Shown one piece after another: positions 52,771 to 62,406 of a DNA stretch of 64,000 nt. The translations under genes were made by a program, and so were the position numbers. Under the pieces are notes generated by a model. It did not search any database, had not been told where the DNA came from, and saw only the letters and a list, made by a program, of their open reading frames with translations. This DNA is from Paenibacillus sp. FSL R7-0337 (GTDB lineage: Bacteria > Bacillota > Bacilli > Paenibacillales > Paenibacillaceae), in the NCBI RefSeq assembly GCF_037969875.1, contig NZ_CP150218.1, positions 1,302,001 to 1,366,000 of the forward strand, read 5' to 3'. Each line of letters starts with the position of its first letter. The stretch's first letter is position 1.

Positions 52771-54360
52771 TTAATGGGTCTTGAATGCGGCTGCCGATTG
52801 GGCCAGATCCTCAGACAGCAGGGCTAGAGCCTGGCAGGTTGTCGCCGTCTCCTCAGAAGCCGCTGCCGACTCCTCGCTGGAAGCCGCAATGGACTGAACC
52901 GAGTCCATTACTTCCGCAGCCTGGGCGGATTCCTCTTCGCAGGCGGCAGCAATCTCGTTAACCTTGAGTGCGGAGGTATTGACCATCTGAATAATTTGCT
53001 CGAAGGCCTGGCTGGTCATCGAGGCCTGCTCGACACTCTCAGCCACCGCCCGGACACTCTGCTTGGTATTCTCCTGGATGACCTTGATAATCTTTGTAAT
53101 CTCCTTCGTGGCATCGCTGCTGCGTTCAGCAAGCTTGCGGACCTCGTCCGCCACCACGGCGAAGCCGCGTCCCTGTTCTCCGGCACGTGCCGCTTCAATC
53201 GCTGCGTTCAGGGCCAGGAGATTGGTCTGCTCGGCGATATCGTCGATCACTTCGATGATATCCCCGATTTTGCTGGAGTCGTCTTCAAGCTGCTTCATCT
53301 GGTGATTGACGCTCTGCATCCCCTGCAGCGAAGTCTCCACCACATATCCGCCTTCGCGGGCGGTCCGCACCGTATCATTGGACAGCTCTGCCGCTTCCTC
53401 AGCACTGGAGGCTACAGAATCAATCGCCAGCGACAGCTCCTTGAACAGCTCGGTGATATTGGTCGCCGCCGCCGACTGGTTCGTGCTGGTGCTGGCAATC
53501 TCCTGGGTGCTTGCTGAGATCTGTTCGGAAGAGGCCGCAACGCTCTGTGAATTCATCACAATCCCGTTGATTAATTCCTTCAGGTTATGAACCATCCGGT
53601 TGAGGGCTGTGGCAAGCTGTCCGACTTCATCCTTAGTTGATATATCCGCTTGCTGCGTCAGATTACCATTAGCCACTTCAGTAGCCACATGCAGCATCTG
53701 CATCAGGGGTCTGGAAATCGATCTTGCGATCAGGTAGCCGATTATAATACTAAGGATAACCGCCGCGATGACCACTGATATCGTAAGGATGAACGCCGAG
53801 GAATACGCAGACTGTGAAAGGTTGTTTGCCGTCTCTGCCAGCTCAACGTTCACCTTGATCAGGCCATCCAGATTGTTCAGCACGGTCTGCCCCTGGACGG
53901 CCAACTGTGTGCTCACAAATGTATTGAAGGCAGCGACATCATCCTGCTCCGCCAGAACCAGCGCCTGCTCGAACAGCTTCTCATAGCCTGCATACTCCTG
54001 GTCAAAAGAGGCCAGCAGCTCAACTTCGCGGGGAGTCGTCGCCAGTGGACGGTAGTTATCCACCTTCCGGGTGATTTCCTCGCGGCCATCAGCAATTTTT
54101 TGTTTAAACTCAGCAATCTTCACCGTATCTGTTGTATTGCTCATATCACGGATATACACCCGGTTAAGCTGATAGCTAATCTGGGCGGCAGACAGATCTC
54201 TGACGGAAATCAGGTTATTGCTGTACATCTCTTTCATATTCATGTTGTTGCTGCGCAGGGATAAGACCGAATAGACTCCAAGTCCTGCCAGGATTAAAGA
54301 GACAATCAAAAAAGCGGAGACGATCTTTGTAGCTGTTTTCAAATTCCCGAACCATTTCAT
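52771..54360 (-). CDS. Methyl-accepting chemotaxis protein
   Basis: The 529-aa protein has TM1 (~8-30), a ~150-residue extracellular four-helix-bundle-like sensor, TM2 (~190-212), HAMP ([20 protein letters not shown]) and the signalling domain. The hairpin tip is [29 protein letters not shown], near residues 370-400. The C-terminus lacks an NWETF-like CheR tether. It is the first gene of the MCP-cheW-cheA operon. Confidence 0.92.
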   Translation of the reverse strand: MKWFGNLKTATKIVSAFLIVSLILAGLGVYSVLSLRSNNMNMKEMYSNNLISVRDLSAAQISYQLNRVYIRDMSNTTDTVKIAEFKQKIADGREEITRKVDNYRPLATTPREVELLASFDQEYAGYEKLFEQALVLAEQDDVAAFNTFVSTQLAVQGQTVLNNLDGLIKVNVELAETANNLSQSAYSSAFILTISVVIAAVILSIIIGYLIARSISRPLMQMLHVATEVANGNLTQQADISTKDEVGQLATALNRMVHNLKELINGIVMNSQSVAASSEQISASTQEIASTSTNQSAAATNITELFKELSLAIDSVASSAEEAAELSNDTVRTAREGGYVVETSLQGMQSVNHQMKQLEDDSSKIGDIIEVIDDIAEQTNLLALNAAIEAARAGEQGRGFAVVADEVRKLAERSSDATKEITKIIKVIQENTKQSVRAVAESVEQASMTSQAFEQIIQMVNTSALKVNEIAAACEEESAQAAEVMDSVQSIAASSEESAAASEETATTCQALALLSEDLAQSAAAFKTH

Positions 54361-54667
54361 GTGGCTTCCCCCTGTGGTTACATCATAGCGTCCTTCTTGT
54401 CGGCGTTAATCTTACACTCCCCTATCAGCCGGCGGGACATCATTAGCTATATTTCGACATTTTATATCAAAAAATTTATATTCCAATTTGAGTTTTTCAT
54501 ATTATTTTCATAAAACTCAGTTTAATCCTACCCTTTACAAATCGAAATGTTCACTATTCCGTAGTTTGATGCAGAATCCGCTTGACAGAACATAGAAATA
54601 AGTTATAAATAAACATAATTAGCAATCGATTCAATCCAATTTTATCCTCCGCGAAAAGAGGCTTGTC
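54361..54667. promoter_or_regulatory. 307-bp divergent intergenic region (MCP / GPH symporter)
   Basis: It is AT-rich with long T/A runs (around 54475-54530) and must hold promoters for both directions. I cannot assign a sigma-D (TAAA-N15-GCCGATAA) site with confidence. No repeats of the families seen elsewhere in the window. Confidence 0.25.
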
Positions 54668-56005
54668 ATGTCAGCAAAAGTACCTGTGGCCGAAAAACTG
54701 GTGTTCTCAGGCGGTCTGCTGGGCCAGAATATGCTCTATAGCTTCATGTCGATGTACATCCTGTTCTTCTACACGGATCTGCTCGGAATTCCGGCAACCA
54801 CCGCCAGTGTCATTCTGGTGGCAGCAAGCATTATTGATGCTTGTCTTGATCCGCTCATGGGTATGATTACCGACAAAACACGCTCCAGATGGGGGAAATT
54901 CCGGCCTTATCTGCTGTTTGCTCCTTGCCTGATCGCGCTGGCGACCATCCTCTGCTTCTGGGACTTCGGCGGCTCCCGGACGGTGACAGTTGTAGTCGCT
55001 ACCGTCTCTTACCTGCTATGGGGAATGCTGTACACGGTCTGTGACACACCGCTCTGGGCCTTGTCGTCCGTAGTCTCCACCGATCCGGGGGAACGCACCT
55101 TATTCGTCACACTGGGCAAAATCGGCGGAACGCTCGGCGCAGTCGTTATCACCATCGGCGGTATCCAGCTTCTGCTCGCCTTCGGCGGAGAACGGAATAC
55201 GCAGGCTTACCTGTACTCAGCAATCATTATCGGAGTTATCGCGGCACTGTCGATTATTCTGACCGGGATGCTCACCAAGGAACGGGTCATCCCTTCCGCC
55301 GAGAAAATCTCATTTCGCCAGAACCTGCAAACAGTGTATAAAAACAAGCCGCTGCTCACCCTGCTCGCCTCCCTCTTGATTATCAACCTGGTGAACGGCA
55401 TCCGACAGAGTATTCAGCTCTATTATGTGGTCTATGTCTGGGGAGATGCGGGGTATGCCACACAGGTCGGGATCGCTCTGGTGGCCGGTATGCTGCTGGG
55501 GATGATCGCTACGCCGCCGCTGCTGCGCCGCTTCGCCAAAAAGAAGGTATTCATTATCTCCTGTATTCTGGGGAGTGTAGCCTGCATTCTGCCTTATCTG
55601 CTGGGTGACCATAACGTATTGAACACGCTAGTGTTCTTCGGGGTCAGCTTCTTCTTCTCCGGCATGACAACGATTGCCAGTACCTCAATGCTGCTCGATA
55701 CGATTGATTATTCGGAATGGAAGCTTGGCTTCCGGGGCGAGGGCATTGTGTTCTCCACGAACACCTTCATTACCAAGTTCAGCGGAGCGGTGTCGCGGAT
55801 GATTATTGGAGCCAGTCTCGGTCTGCTCAGCTACGTGGAGAATCAGCCGGCGACTCCGCAGCTCCAGCACGGCCTTAGTTTCGTGATGTTCCTGTTGCCT
55901 GCTCTCTGCTTCCTGGCCGCTATTCTGCCGATTCTGTTCTACAATATAACGGAGAAGCAGCGGGTGCAGATCCTGAAAGATCTGAATCATAGCCGGTCCC
56001 TGTAG
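54668..56005 (+). CDS. GPH-family sugar:cation symporter (MFS)
   Basis: The 445-aa protein has twelve membrane helices and the glycoside-pentoside-hexuronide symporter signature near LDPLMGMITDKTRSRWGKFR (about residues 58-77). The order matches LacS/MelB/YicJ relatives without an EIIA domain. It imports glycosides with Na+ or H+. A PIG-L deacetylase gene follows on the same strand after 370 bp, suggesting handling of an amino-sugar-containing glycoside (inference). Confidence 0.88.
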   Translation: MSAKVPVAEKLVFSGGLLGQNMLYSFMSMYILFFYTDLLGIPATTASVILVAASIIDACLDPLMGMITDKTRSRWGKFRPYLLFAPCLIALATILCFWDFGGSRTVTVVVATVSYLLWGMLYTVCDTPLWALSSVVSTDPGERTLFVTLGKIGGTLGAVVITIGGIQLLLAFGGERNTQAYLYSAIIIGVIAALSIILTGMLTKERVIPSAEKISFRQNLQTVYKNKPLLTLLASLLIINLVNGIRQSIQLYYVVYVWGDAGYATQVGIALVAGMLLGMIATPPLLRRFAKKKVFIISCILGSVACILPYLLGDHNVLNTLVFFGVSFFFSGMTTIASTSMLLDTIDYSEWKLGFRGEGIVFSTNTFITKFSGAVSRMIIGASLGLLSYVENQPATPQLQHGLSFVMFLLPALCFLAAILPILFYNITEKQRVQILKDLNHSRSL

Positions 56006-56084
56006 TGGGGCTGGTGGGGAGATGAGCGGATGGAGGAGAGATGATGGCGGGGATTTACTTTTCCCTGATTGAATCGTTCATGGT

Positions 56085-56240
56085 CAGGGGTGCGGCTGGG
56101 TGTAACGGACTCAGCTGCGCTTATTTCTGCCAAAAGGCAAGATTGGAGCAAGTTAGGGACTACGGCCCTTTTTGCCGGATTTTCCGCGCCATAACATTGA
56201 TTATGGAGCAAATAAGGGCGCCTTAGTCCGCAAGGCAACC
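56085..56240 (+). repeat. Intergenic repeat with ~60-nt period
   Basis: GGAGCAAGTTAGGGACTACG begins at 56145 and GGAGCAAATAAGGGCGCCTT at 56205, exactly 60 nt apart. A less similar preceding unit includes AACGGACTCAGCTGCGCTTA. The 370-bp gap between the symporter and deacetylase genes otherwise holds a ribosome site (GGGAGG) before the deacetylase and no gene. The family differs from the 51-nt arrays and the palindromic elements. Confidence 0.5.
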
Positions 56241-56374
56241 AAATAAGTCTGTTTCTTGTAAATAACGGCTTCCGGTCCATAAGGAGTAGGCCCGGTTGAG
56301 TAATTTCTCTTCATCCAACCTTTAGAGGGACTAACTATACCCTTGCCACAGATTAATAGGGAGGTATTTGGATT

Positions 56375-57130
56375 ATGGATATATCCACACTAGCAGCGTT
56401 GATGTCTCCTCCAGATCTTAGCGGGTGCCGGACGGTATTATGCATACAGCCGCACCCGGACGATAATGAGGTAGGCATCGGCGGCACCATTGCCTCATTC
56501 GCGCAGCAGGGCTGCGAGATTCATTATCTTACCGTCACGAACGGAGATCTGGGCGCGCTGGATGAGCAGTTGTCTTCCGCCGGTATCGCCGCCATCCGAG
56601 CAAGCGAACTAGAAGCAGCCGGGAGATTGCTGGGAGCGACAGTTTTCCACCAATTGGACCATGGCGACGGAACACTGGAGCATATCCCCGCCCTCGCGGG
56701 CGAGATTGCCGAGATCATCCGGACGGTCCAGCCGGATGCGATACTGTGTCCTGATCCTTGGCTGAGCTATGAGGCGCATTATGACCATATCGTTACAGGC
56801 AGAGCCGCAGCCCAGGCTGTCTTGTCTTCCGGGCTTCCCCTGTATCCGAGGGGTACCCTTACCCGGCCATGGCAGCCGAAGGCCATCGGCTTCTACTTCA
56901 CCGCTGAGCCTAATACGGTCATCGACATTACGGACCACTTCGAGCGCAAGTTCACGGCCATGGCCCTGCACGTCAGCCAGTTCAATGAAGAGCAGCTCGC
57001 CATGTACCGGATCTATTTCGGCGAGCAAGGCCGCCAGCTGGCCGAAGGCAGAGGCTTTGGGCTGGGCGAAGGGCTGAAGGTGCTGTCACCGCTGCACCTG
57101 CATTGCTTTGTGGATGCACGGCGGATTTGA
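56375..57130 (+). CDS. PIG-L/LmbE-family deacetylase
   Basis: The 251-aa protein has the Zn-binding PHPDDNEVGIGG motif (His27, Asp29-Asp30) and the distal His in YEAHYDHIVTGRA. The family removes acetyl groups from GlcNAc-type sugars (bacillithiol BshB, MshB, PIG-L). Its location downstream of a GPH symporter suggests action on an imported GlcNAc-containing glycoside rather than bacillithiol synthesis (inference). Confidence 0.88.
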   Translation: MDISTLAALMSPPDLSGCRTVLCIQPHPDDNEVGIGGTIASFAQQGCEIHYLTVTNGDLGALDEQLSSAGIAAIRASELEAAGRLLGATVFHQLDHGDGTLEHIPALAGEIAEIIRTVQPDAILCPDPWLSYEAHYDHIVTGRAAAQAVLSSGLPLYPRGTLTRPWQPKAIGFYFTAEPNTVIDITDHFERKFTAMALHVSQFNEEQLAMYRIYFGEQGRQLAEGRGFGLGEGLKVLSPLHLHCFVDARRI

Positions 57131-57148
57131 CGGTTTTCCCATTTAATG

Positions 57149-57194
57149 CAAAAGAGCAGCAATCCCCCATCCATAAGGGGAGTTGCTGCTCTTT
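57149..57194. terminator. Bidirectional terminator between convergent genes
   Basis: AAAGAGCAGCAA-TCCCC pairs with GGGGA-TTGCTGCTCTTT (one-nucleotide bulges), with A- and T-rich ends. It separates the deacetylase gene (+) and the GNAT gene (-). Confidence 0.8.
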
Positions 57195-57195
57195 G

Positions 57196-58026
57196 TTAGG
57201 CGGGAAGCTCGGCCAAACGGTAGTAGGGTATGTTCAATAGCGGCTTGAAGCCCAGCTTTTGCGCCAGTCTGTAAGAGCCCACATTCTCTTGGCGGCAGCC
57301 CCACACCGGCTCCAGTCCCTGCTCCAGACAGTAGTCAATTAACTTGCAGCACACTGAGAAGGCAAAATGATTTCCCCGGTGACCCGGTGCCGATTCAATT
57401 CCAATCTCCAGTTGATTCGTTGTCCGGTAAGCCGAGAATGCGCTGGAGGCCTGCTCTCCCTCCCACCATAAAGTGTATCCTTTGCCTGAAGCCAGGAAGC
57501 GCTCTGCGTCAAGCCAGAAATACCTGGGAATCACTGCACCCTCCTGCTCGCCGAATCCTTCTCCGTCCATCTGGACAATCTCCGCATCCTGCCGGAACCA
57601 TTGCGCCTTCGCACGGTTATAGACCTCCGGTTCGAACGTAAAATTCACCCGGGTCTGTATGTACATTCTGCGTGAATCCGCCGCATCAAGCCGTGAATTA
57701 TGCTCAGTAAGCATTGCTTCAATCAGCGGGTCCCAGCCCCCTGCCGGATCAGCCTGCAGCCATTCTGCTGAATGCCGGTGCCCCGTCTTGTTCGTAATAT
57801 AGTCCGACAAGCTCCGGTTAAACTCCTCATTCACCGAATCCCCATAGACCAGCGACATCCCGTATTCATGAGCCACGTAGAAGGTACGGGGGTTATGGAG
57901 CGAGTCCACATACACACTACCTGTCGTCTGCCCGCTCAGAACGCCTTCAGCGAACAGGGTGTTAATCTTCACTTCCTTTAACAGCGTCCAGGCAAGGGCG
58001 TAATCCCGGCTATCTAGCTTCAGCAT
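57196..58026 (-). CDS. GNAT acetyltransferase (ZmaR-like two-part family), paralogue of 16165
   Basis: The 276-aa protein has an N-terminal helical domain, then the GNAT core with IGIESAPGHRGNHFAFSVCC (acetyl-CoA loop GHRGN) and PVWGCRQENVGSYRLAQKLG. Length and layout match the protein at 16165-17007, but identity between them looks low, so they are old paralogues. The substrate is unknown. It starts 17 nt after a metallo-beta-lactamase-fold gene, which suggests one transcript. Confidence 0.8.
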   Translation of the reverse strand: MLKLDSRDYALAWTLLKEVKINTLFAEGVLSGQTTGSVYVDSLHNPRTFYVAHEYGMSLVYGDSVNEEFNRSLSDYITNKTGHRHSAEWLQADPAGGWDPLIEAMLTEHNSRLDAADSRRMYIQTRVNFTFEPEVYNRAKAQWFRQDAEIVQMDGEGFGEQEGAVIPRYFWLDAERFLASGKGYTLWWEGEQASSAFSAYRTTNQLEIGIESAPGHRGNHFAFSVCCKLIDYCLEQGLEPVWGCRQENVGSYRLAQKLGFKPLLNIPYYRLAELPA

Positions 58027-58043
58027 GCTTATCTCCTCTTTTC

Positions 58044-58967
58044 TTAGGAATTAGTATAGATATTGAACAGCCAGCGGAAATTCCACTCGAAGATATGAGA
58101 GCCCTCCCATGTATTAAAAGGCTCCGGGATTCCCTTGGCCATCCAGTGCTCTGCACTTTCCCCGCTTCGGGCTGCTGCTGCAGCATACTCCTGGATCTCT
58201 GTGAGATAGCGTAGCATTTCAGGGATGCTCTCCCGTCCGGCAACCTCCCCATGACCGGGAATCAGCCGTTTGAAATCAATCTCCCTGCCAATCCGCTCTA
58301 CAATAGTTGTCCATGCTTCCGGGAATCCATGGAGCATCGCCGGGTGGAATCTGTTCAGAACCAGATCTCCTGCGATCAGCACCTGAACATCTGTAACGTA
58401 CACCATAGCATCGCTGAGGGTATGACCGCCGCCATACGTGAACAGATGCAGGGAACGCGATGATCCGTGAATATCCAGACTATCCCTGAAGGTCATCCCT
58501 GCTCTCAGTCTGCGGATTGTTGGCGTGGCCTCCAACAACGCCTGTTTGTCGGATATTTCATTAACGAGCGCTTGCTGTAGACGGGAATCCGTAGCAGCAT
58601 TGCTTATCTCCTGTAATCCTGTGATCTGCTTCTGCAGACCTTCCTGCCATTCCTCCAGAGCAGGTGGTGCATGGGTTGTCAGCACCTCACGGGTGAGCTC
58701 TGTTGATAGAATGATGCTGCCTGGAAACTCCTGATTACCGTAATGATGATCCCCGTGATAATGAGTATTAATTATGTACTTGACCGGCTTCCCTGTCAGA
58801 TTCTCGGCCGTTTCCCGCAGAAGCCTGGCTGCTGCCGGCAGGCTGAAGGTATCTACTACGACTGTACAATCCCCAAGATCGATGATCGACGCATTGCCTA
58901 CCGCGCCCCGGCCCGGAATAACAATTGCGGCCCACACTCCCTGCGCTACTTCCTCTACCCTGAACAT
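58044..58967 (-). CDS. Metallo-beta-lactamase-fold hydrolase
   Basis: The 307-aa protein has the HxHxDH motif in NTHYHGDHHYGN (His69, His71, Asp73, His74), then distal ligands in GGGHTLSDAMVYV and IAGDLVLNRF and the C-terminal His in LIPGHGEV. The family includes glyoxalase II-like, lactonase and beta-lactamase enzymes. There is no signal peptide, so it is cytosolic. A long helical insert (about residues 100-155) distinguishes it from glyoxalase II. The substrate is unknown. Confidence 0.85.
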   Translation of the reverse strand: MFRVEEVAQGVWAAIVIPGRGAVGNASIIDLGDCTVVVDTFSLPAAARLLRETAENLTGKPVKYIINTHYHGDHHYGNQEFPGSIILSTELTREVLTTHAPPALEEWQEGLQKQITGLQEISNAATDSRLQQALVNEISDKQALLEATPTIRRLRAGMTFRDSLDIHGSSRSLHLFTYGGGHTLSDAMVYVTDVQVLIAGDLVLNRFHPAMLHGFPEAWTTIVERIGREIDFKRLIPGHGEVAGRESIPEMLRYLTEIQEYAAAAARSGESAEHWMAKGIPEPFNTWEGSHIFEWNFRWLFNIYTNS

Positions 58968-59098
58968 ACAGATCTTCCCATCTATATTTTTCTACTTATT
59001 ATACCTTACTATGTCACGCATGAATAAATGAATGTTATAATACACTCATTGTCATGCGAATGACTTGAATCCTGGCTCAACCTGAAAGGAAACGACCT

Positions 59099-60136
59099 AT
59101 GATTAATACTATTCCTGAAGTGAATTTCGAGGCTTCCCCTTACTATAATCCCGGCCTCAAAAATGTAGTCATCCTCGCCACCGGCGGTACGATTGCCGGC
59201 AGCGGCGAAGCCCATAAAACCTTGAATTACGAGCCCGGCGCCCTGCCCGTGCAGGACCTGCTGGATAGTGTGCCGCATCTGGAACGGCTGGCGAACTGCG
59301 CCGGGGTACAGGTCAGCAATCTGTGCAGCGCTGATATTACCAGCGAACACTGGCTTACCCTGGCAACCTACATTAACACGCTTGTGCTCAGGGAGGATGT
59401 GCACGGATTCGTCATTACCCACGGCACCGACACCCTGGATGAGACGTCCTACTTCCTGAACCTGGTGATCAAGACCGACAAGCCGGTAATCATTACCGGC
59501 TCTATGCGTCCGGCTACCGCAATCAGCGCCGATGGCCCTCTGAATCTGTATCAGTCCGTAGCGCTGGCAGCGAATCCTGAGGCCTCCGGCCAAGGCGTGA
59601 TGGTTGTCTTTGCTGAGGGCATTTATAGCGGGCGGGATGTGCAAAAGGTGAACACCTTCAAGGCCAACGCCTTCGATGAGCGCGATTTCGGCTGCCTGGG
59701 ATATATGCGTGACAGCCATGCCTTTTTCTATACGCGCACCCTGAAGCGGCATACCACCGCAACCCAGTTCGATGTATCTGTAATCCAGGAGCTGCCCGAA
59801 GTGTCCGTAGCTTATTTCCATGTGGATGCCAATCCCGGAATTCTGGATTATCTGGCTACGGTCTCCAAGGGGATTGTCATTGCCGGAGCAGGCGGAGGGA
59901 TCTACAGCAAGCCTTGGATTGACAAGGTGGGGGAGCTGAAGAACAATAACATCCCGGTAGTCCGCTGCTCGCGGATTTCCAGCGGAATTACACTCAAGGA
60001 TTCCTACATTGATTTGTCTGCCAATTCTATTCCCTGCAACAGCCTGGTCCCGCAAAAAGCCAGAATCCTGCTCTCCCTCGCCCTGACGCAAACTACCGGC
60101 TACGATGAAATAGCCGCAATGTTCAACGAGTACTAA
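59099..60136 (+). CDS. L-asparaginase
   Basis: The 345-aa protein has both asparaginase signatures: ILATGGTIAGSGEA (catalytic Thr31) and GFVITHGTDTLDET (Thr110, Asp111). TGSMRPATAISADGPLNLYQ follows. There is no signal peptide, so it is probably cytosolic. It hydrolyses asparagine to aspartate and ammonia. Its TAA overlaps the convergent kinase stop by 4 nt. Confidence 0.93.
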   Translation: MINTIPEVNFEASPYYNPGLKNVVILATGGTIAGSGEAHKTLNYEPGALPVQDLLDSVPHLERLANCAGVQVSNLCSADITSEHWLTLATYINTLVLREDVHGFVITHGTDTLDETSYFLNLVIKTDKPVIITGSMRPATAISADGPLNLYQSVALAANPEASGQGVMVVFAEGIYSGRDVQKVNTFKANAFDERDFGCLGYMRDSHAFFYTRTLKRHTTATQFDVSVIQELPEVSVAYFHVDANPGILDYLATVSKGIVIAGAGGGIYSKPWIDKVGELKNNNIPVVRCSRISSGITLKDSYIDLSANSIPCNSLVPQKARILLSLALTQTTGYDEIAAMFNEY

Positions 60137-61545
60137 ACGCTGCCCGCAGATGGCGGGAACTCAAAGGTGAAGACTGCGCCGCCCTCCGGGCGGTTCCGGG
60201 CACTAAGCTCTCCGCCGCAGCGTTCCACAATAGCACGTGCGATGGCGAGTCCCAGCCCGGATTCGCCATTTTTCCCTTTGACGAACCTGTGAAACAGGCT
60301 GGGCAGCAGCTCCTCTGCAATGCCCGGACCATCGTCAGCAACCGTTAATACAATCCTCCCCCTGCTTGTATGCACCTCTACTTCAATACGCTTCCCGGCA
60401 TATCGGGCCGCATTGGACAATACGTTCAGCAGAGCTTGCAGCAGCTTATCCCGGTCCGCTCTTACCATCCCCCCGTGGTCCCCGGAGACTACCGGATGCA
60501 GCGACAGCTTCCTTGCCGCCAGCAGCGGATTGACCCGCTCCACCGCCTCGCTCAGCAGCTCCTCCAGATCCGTATCCTCCGCCTTATAAATATCCTCTTC
60601 ACTGTCCAGCTTCGCCAGAAGAGTCATTTCGCTGACCAGGTCACGTAAGCGCCCGCTTTCACTCAGAATAATATCCAGTCCTTTACGGATGCCTTCTCCT
60701 TCAAATACCCCATCCCTAATGCCCTCCGCATAACCGGCTATCGACATCAGCGGAGATTTCAGCTCATGCGAAGCATTCTGGAAAAACTGCTTCTGCACCC
60801 GGTTGAACCGGTGCAGCTCACCGGCCATCTCGTATACCGCCCTGGCGACAGATCCGATTTCACCGCCTGCCCGGATCAGATTCACCTCGGCAAACCGGCG
60901 GTTTTTCACTTTCCCCAGCTCCTGACGCAGGTTGATCAGCGGATGAATCAGCTTCCGCGTAATGAACAGGCTGAACAGAAGCATTACTGCCGCTCCCGCA
61001 GCAAAGACAAGAATCAGCCGTTTCAAGAGTGACTGCTCGATGGCCTTGATTCTGCTGACAGGCGTCAGCAGGGTGAGCTTACCTTGGGGAAGCGTGTTGA
61101 CCTGCACCAGATAACGCGGATCATTGCCATCCCATAAGCTCTGCAGGCTCCCCTGCTTCATAGCTGTGACATCCACCGTTACCCCGGACTGCACGGGCAG
61201 AGCCGGGAGATTTCCCGAGACCACATTCCCCTGCTGGTCGCTCACGATGGCCTGTACTCCGCTGGAGAGCGTAGGATATGGAGCCGTAAGCGGCTCGCTT
61301 TTCCCCAATGTGAATGCACCTCCTTCGGTGAATGGAGCCTGCTCCAGACTCGCGGTAAGGGAAGCACCCAGCGTCCTTAATCCCTCTTGCTCCGTGCCAA
61401 TGAAATGGTCCATCAGCACATAATGGATCATCACTCCCGTGATGGACAGGACCAGCAGCAGAGACAGCCCAAAAGCAAAGTTGATCTGATGCACCAGCTT
61501 CAGCTTTTTCATCCGCAGGTTTAGCCTTTCCGCCATCCCCATCAT
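60133..61545 (-). CDS. Sensor histidine kinase (HAMP, OmpR-partner)
   Basis: The 470-aa protein has TM1 (~20-42), a ~120-residue extracellular sensor with no known motif, TM2 (~165-185), HAMP (LIHPLINLRQELGKVK), and the HisKA box FFQNASHELKSPLMSIAGYA. ATPase motifs are N-box LLNVLSNAARYAGK, VADDGPGIAEELL and GKNGESGLGLAIA. The start overlaps the response regulator stop (ATGA). The divergent secreted protein gene (62407) is a candidate target. Confidence 0.92.
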   Translation of the reverse strand: MMGMAERLNLRMKKLKLVHQINFAFGLSLLLVLSITGVMIHYVLMDHFIGTEQEGLRTLGASLTASLEQAPFTEGGAFTLGKSEPLTAPYPTLSSGVQAIVSDQQGNVVSGNLPALPVQSGVTVDVTAMKQGSLQSLWDGNDPRYLVQVNTLPQGKLTLLTPVSRIKAIEQSLLKRLILVFAAGAAVMLLFSLFITRKLIHPLINLRQELGKVKNRRFAEVNLIRAGGEIGSVARAVYEMAGELHRFNRVQKQFFQNASHELKSPLMSIAGYAEGIRDGVFEGEGIRKGLDIILSESGRLRDLVSEMTLLAKLDSEEDIYKAEDTDLEELLSEAVERVNPLLAARKLSLHPVVSGDHGGMVRADRDKLLQALLNVLSNAARYAGKRIEVEVHTSRGRIVLTVADDGPGIAEELLPSLFHRFVKGKNGESGLGLAIARAIVERCGGELSARNRPEGGAVFTFEFPPSAGSV

Positions 61546-62249
61546 TCCTGCACCTCTCTCATACGGTAGCCGTGTCCCCAGACCGATTCCAGCGGCAGGC
61601 CGTCCATTTTTTTGCGGATACGCTTGATCAGATGGTCGACAGCGCGGTCGCTGCCGAAATAATCCTCTCCCCAGACATGGCCCAGCAGCTCTTCGCGCGT
61701 AAAGGCCCGGTTCGGACTTCCCGCAAAGACCATCAGCATCAGGAATTCCTTGCTGGTCAGCTCCACTTCAGCTCCTTGCCAGAAGGATCTTCTCTCCGTA
61801 GGATGCAGCAGCAGACTTCCCAGCTCTATCCCTGAATGCACTGCAGGCAGAGCAGCCGCAGACGGAGAGGGGTGAAGGCGTTCCCACCTTTTCAACTGGC
61901 GGTTAATCCGGGCTACCAGCTCACGGGGACTGAAGGGCTTGACCAGATAATCGTCGCTGCCAAGCTCCAGACCCAGGATTTTATCCACTTCATTATCCTT
62001 GGCAGAGATCATAATAATCGGCACCTCCGCCTCATCGCGGATACGCCTGCACAGCTCATAGCCGTCCATTCCCGGAAGCATAATATCGAGCACCCACATG
62101 CCGGGAGGATCATTCCTCCATAAATCCCACGCCTCCTCGGCACTTCCAAGTCCAACCGTCCGGTAATTCTCCTTATGTAAATAAGCTTCCACCAGATTGC
62201 GTATATTCTCGTCATCGTCCACAACAGCAATGACCGTTTGATTGTTCAT
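61542..62249 (-). CDS. OmpR-family response regulator
   Basis: About 235 residues from ATG 62249, with GGAGG upstream. The receiver has VVDDDENIRNLV, phospho-Asp in MWVLDIMLPGMDGYE and Lys in YLVKPFSPREL. The winged-helix domain ends SDRAVDHLIKRIRKKMDGLP and VWGHGYRMRE. It is paired with the downstream kinase. The signal is unknown. Confidence 0.92.
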   Translation of the reverse strand: MNNQTVIAVVDDDENIRNLVEAYLHKENYRTVGLGSAEEAWDLWRNDPPGMWVLDIMLPGMDGYELCRRIRDEAEVPIIMISAKDNEVDKILGLELGSDDYLVKPFSPRELVARINRQLKRWERLHPSPSAAALPAVHSGIELGSLLLHPTERRSFWQGAEVELTSKEFLMLMVFAGSPNRAFTREELLGHVWGEDYFGSDRAVDHLIKRIRKKMDGLPLESVWGHGYRMREVQE

Positions 62250-62406
62250 CCAGGTAACCTCCGTGATTTGTCTCTTCACCATTATAGCAAGCGGCTAAGC
62301 GGGATAGGGCAATGACATTGTTTTTCCACATTACTGACCCTCTCCTGCCACAGAAGCCCGCTATAGTGAGAGCTGTAAGACAAACCACCTGAAGGAGTGT
62401 TCGTAC

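Noticed and set aside
49494-54360. Phage or integrative element around the chemosensory genes
   Set aside because: No integrase, tRNA, att-like repeats or phage genes are visible. The single homing-type repeat protein is not enough.
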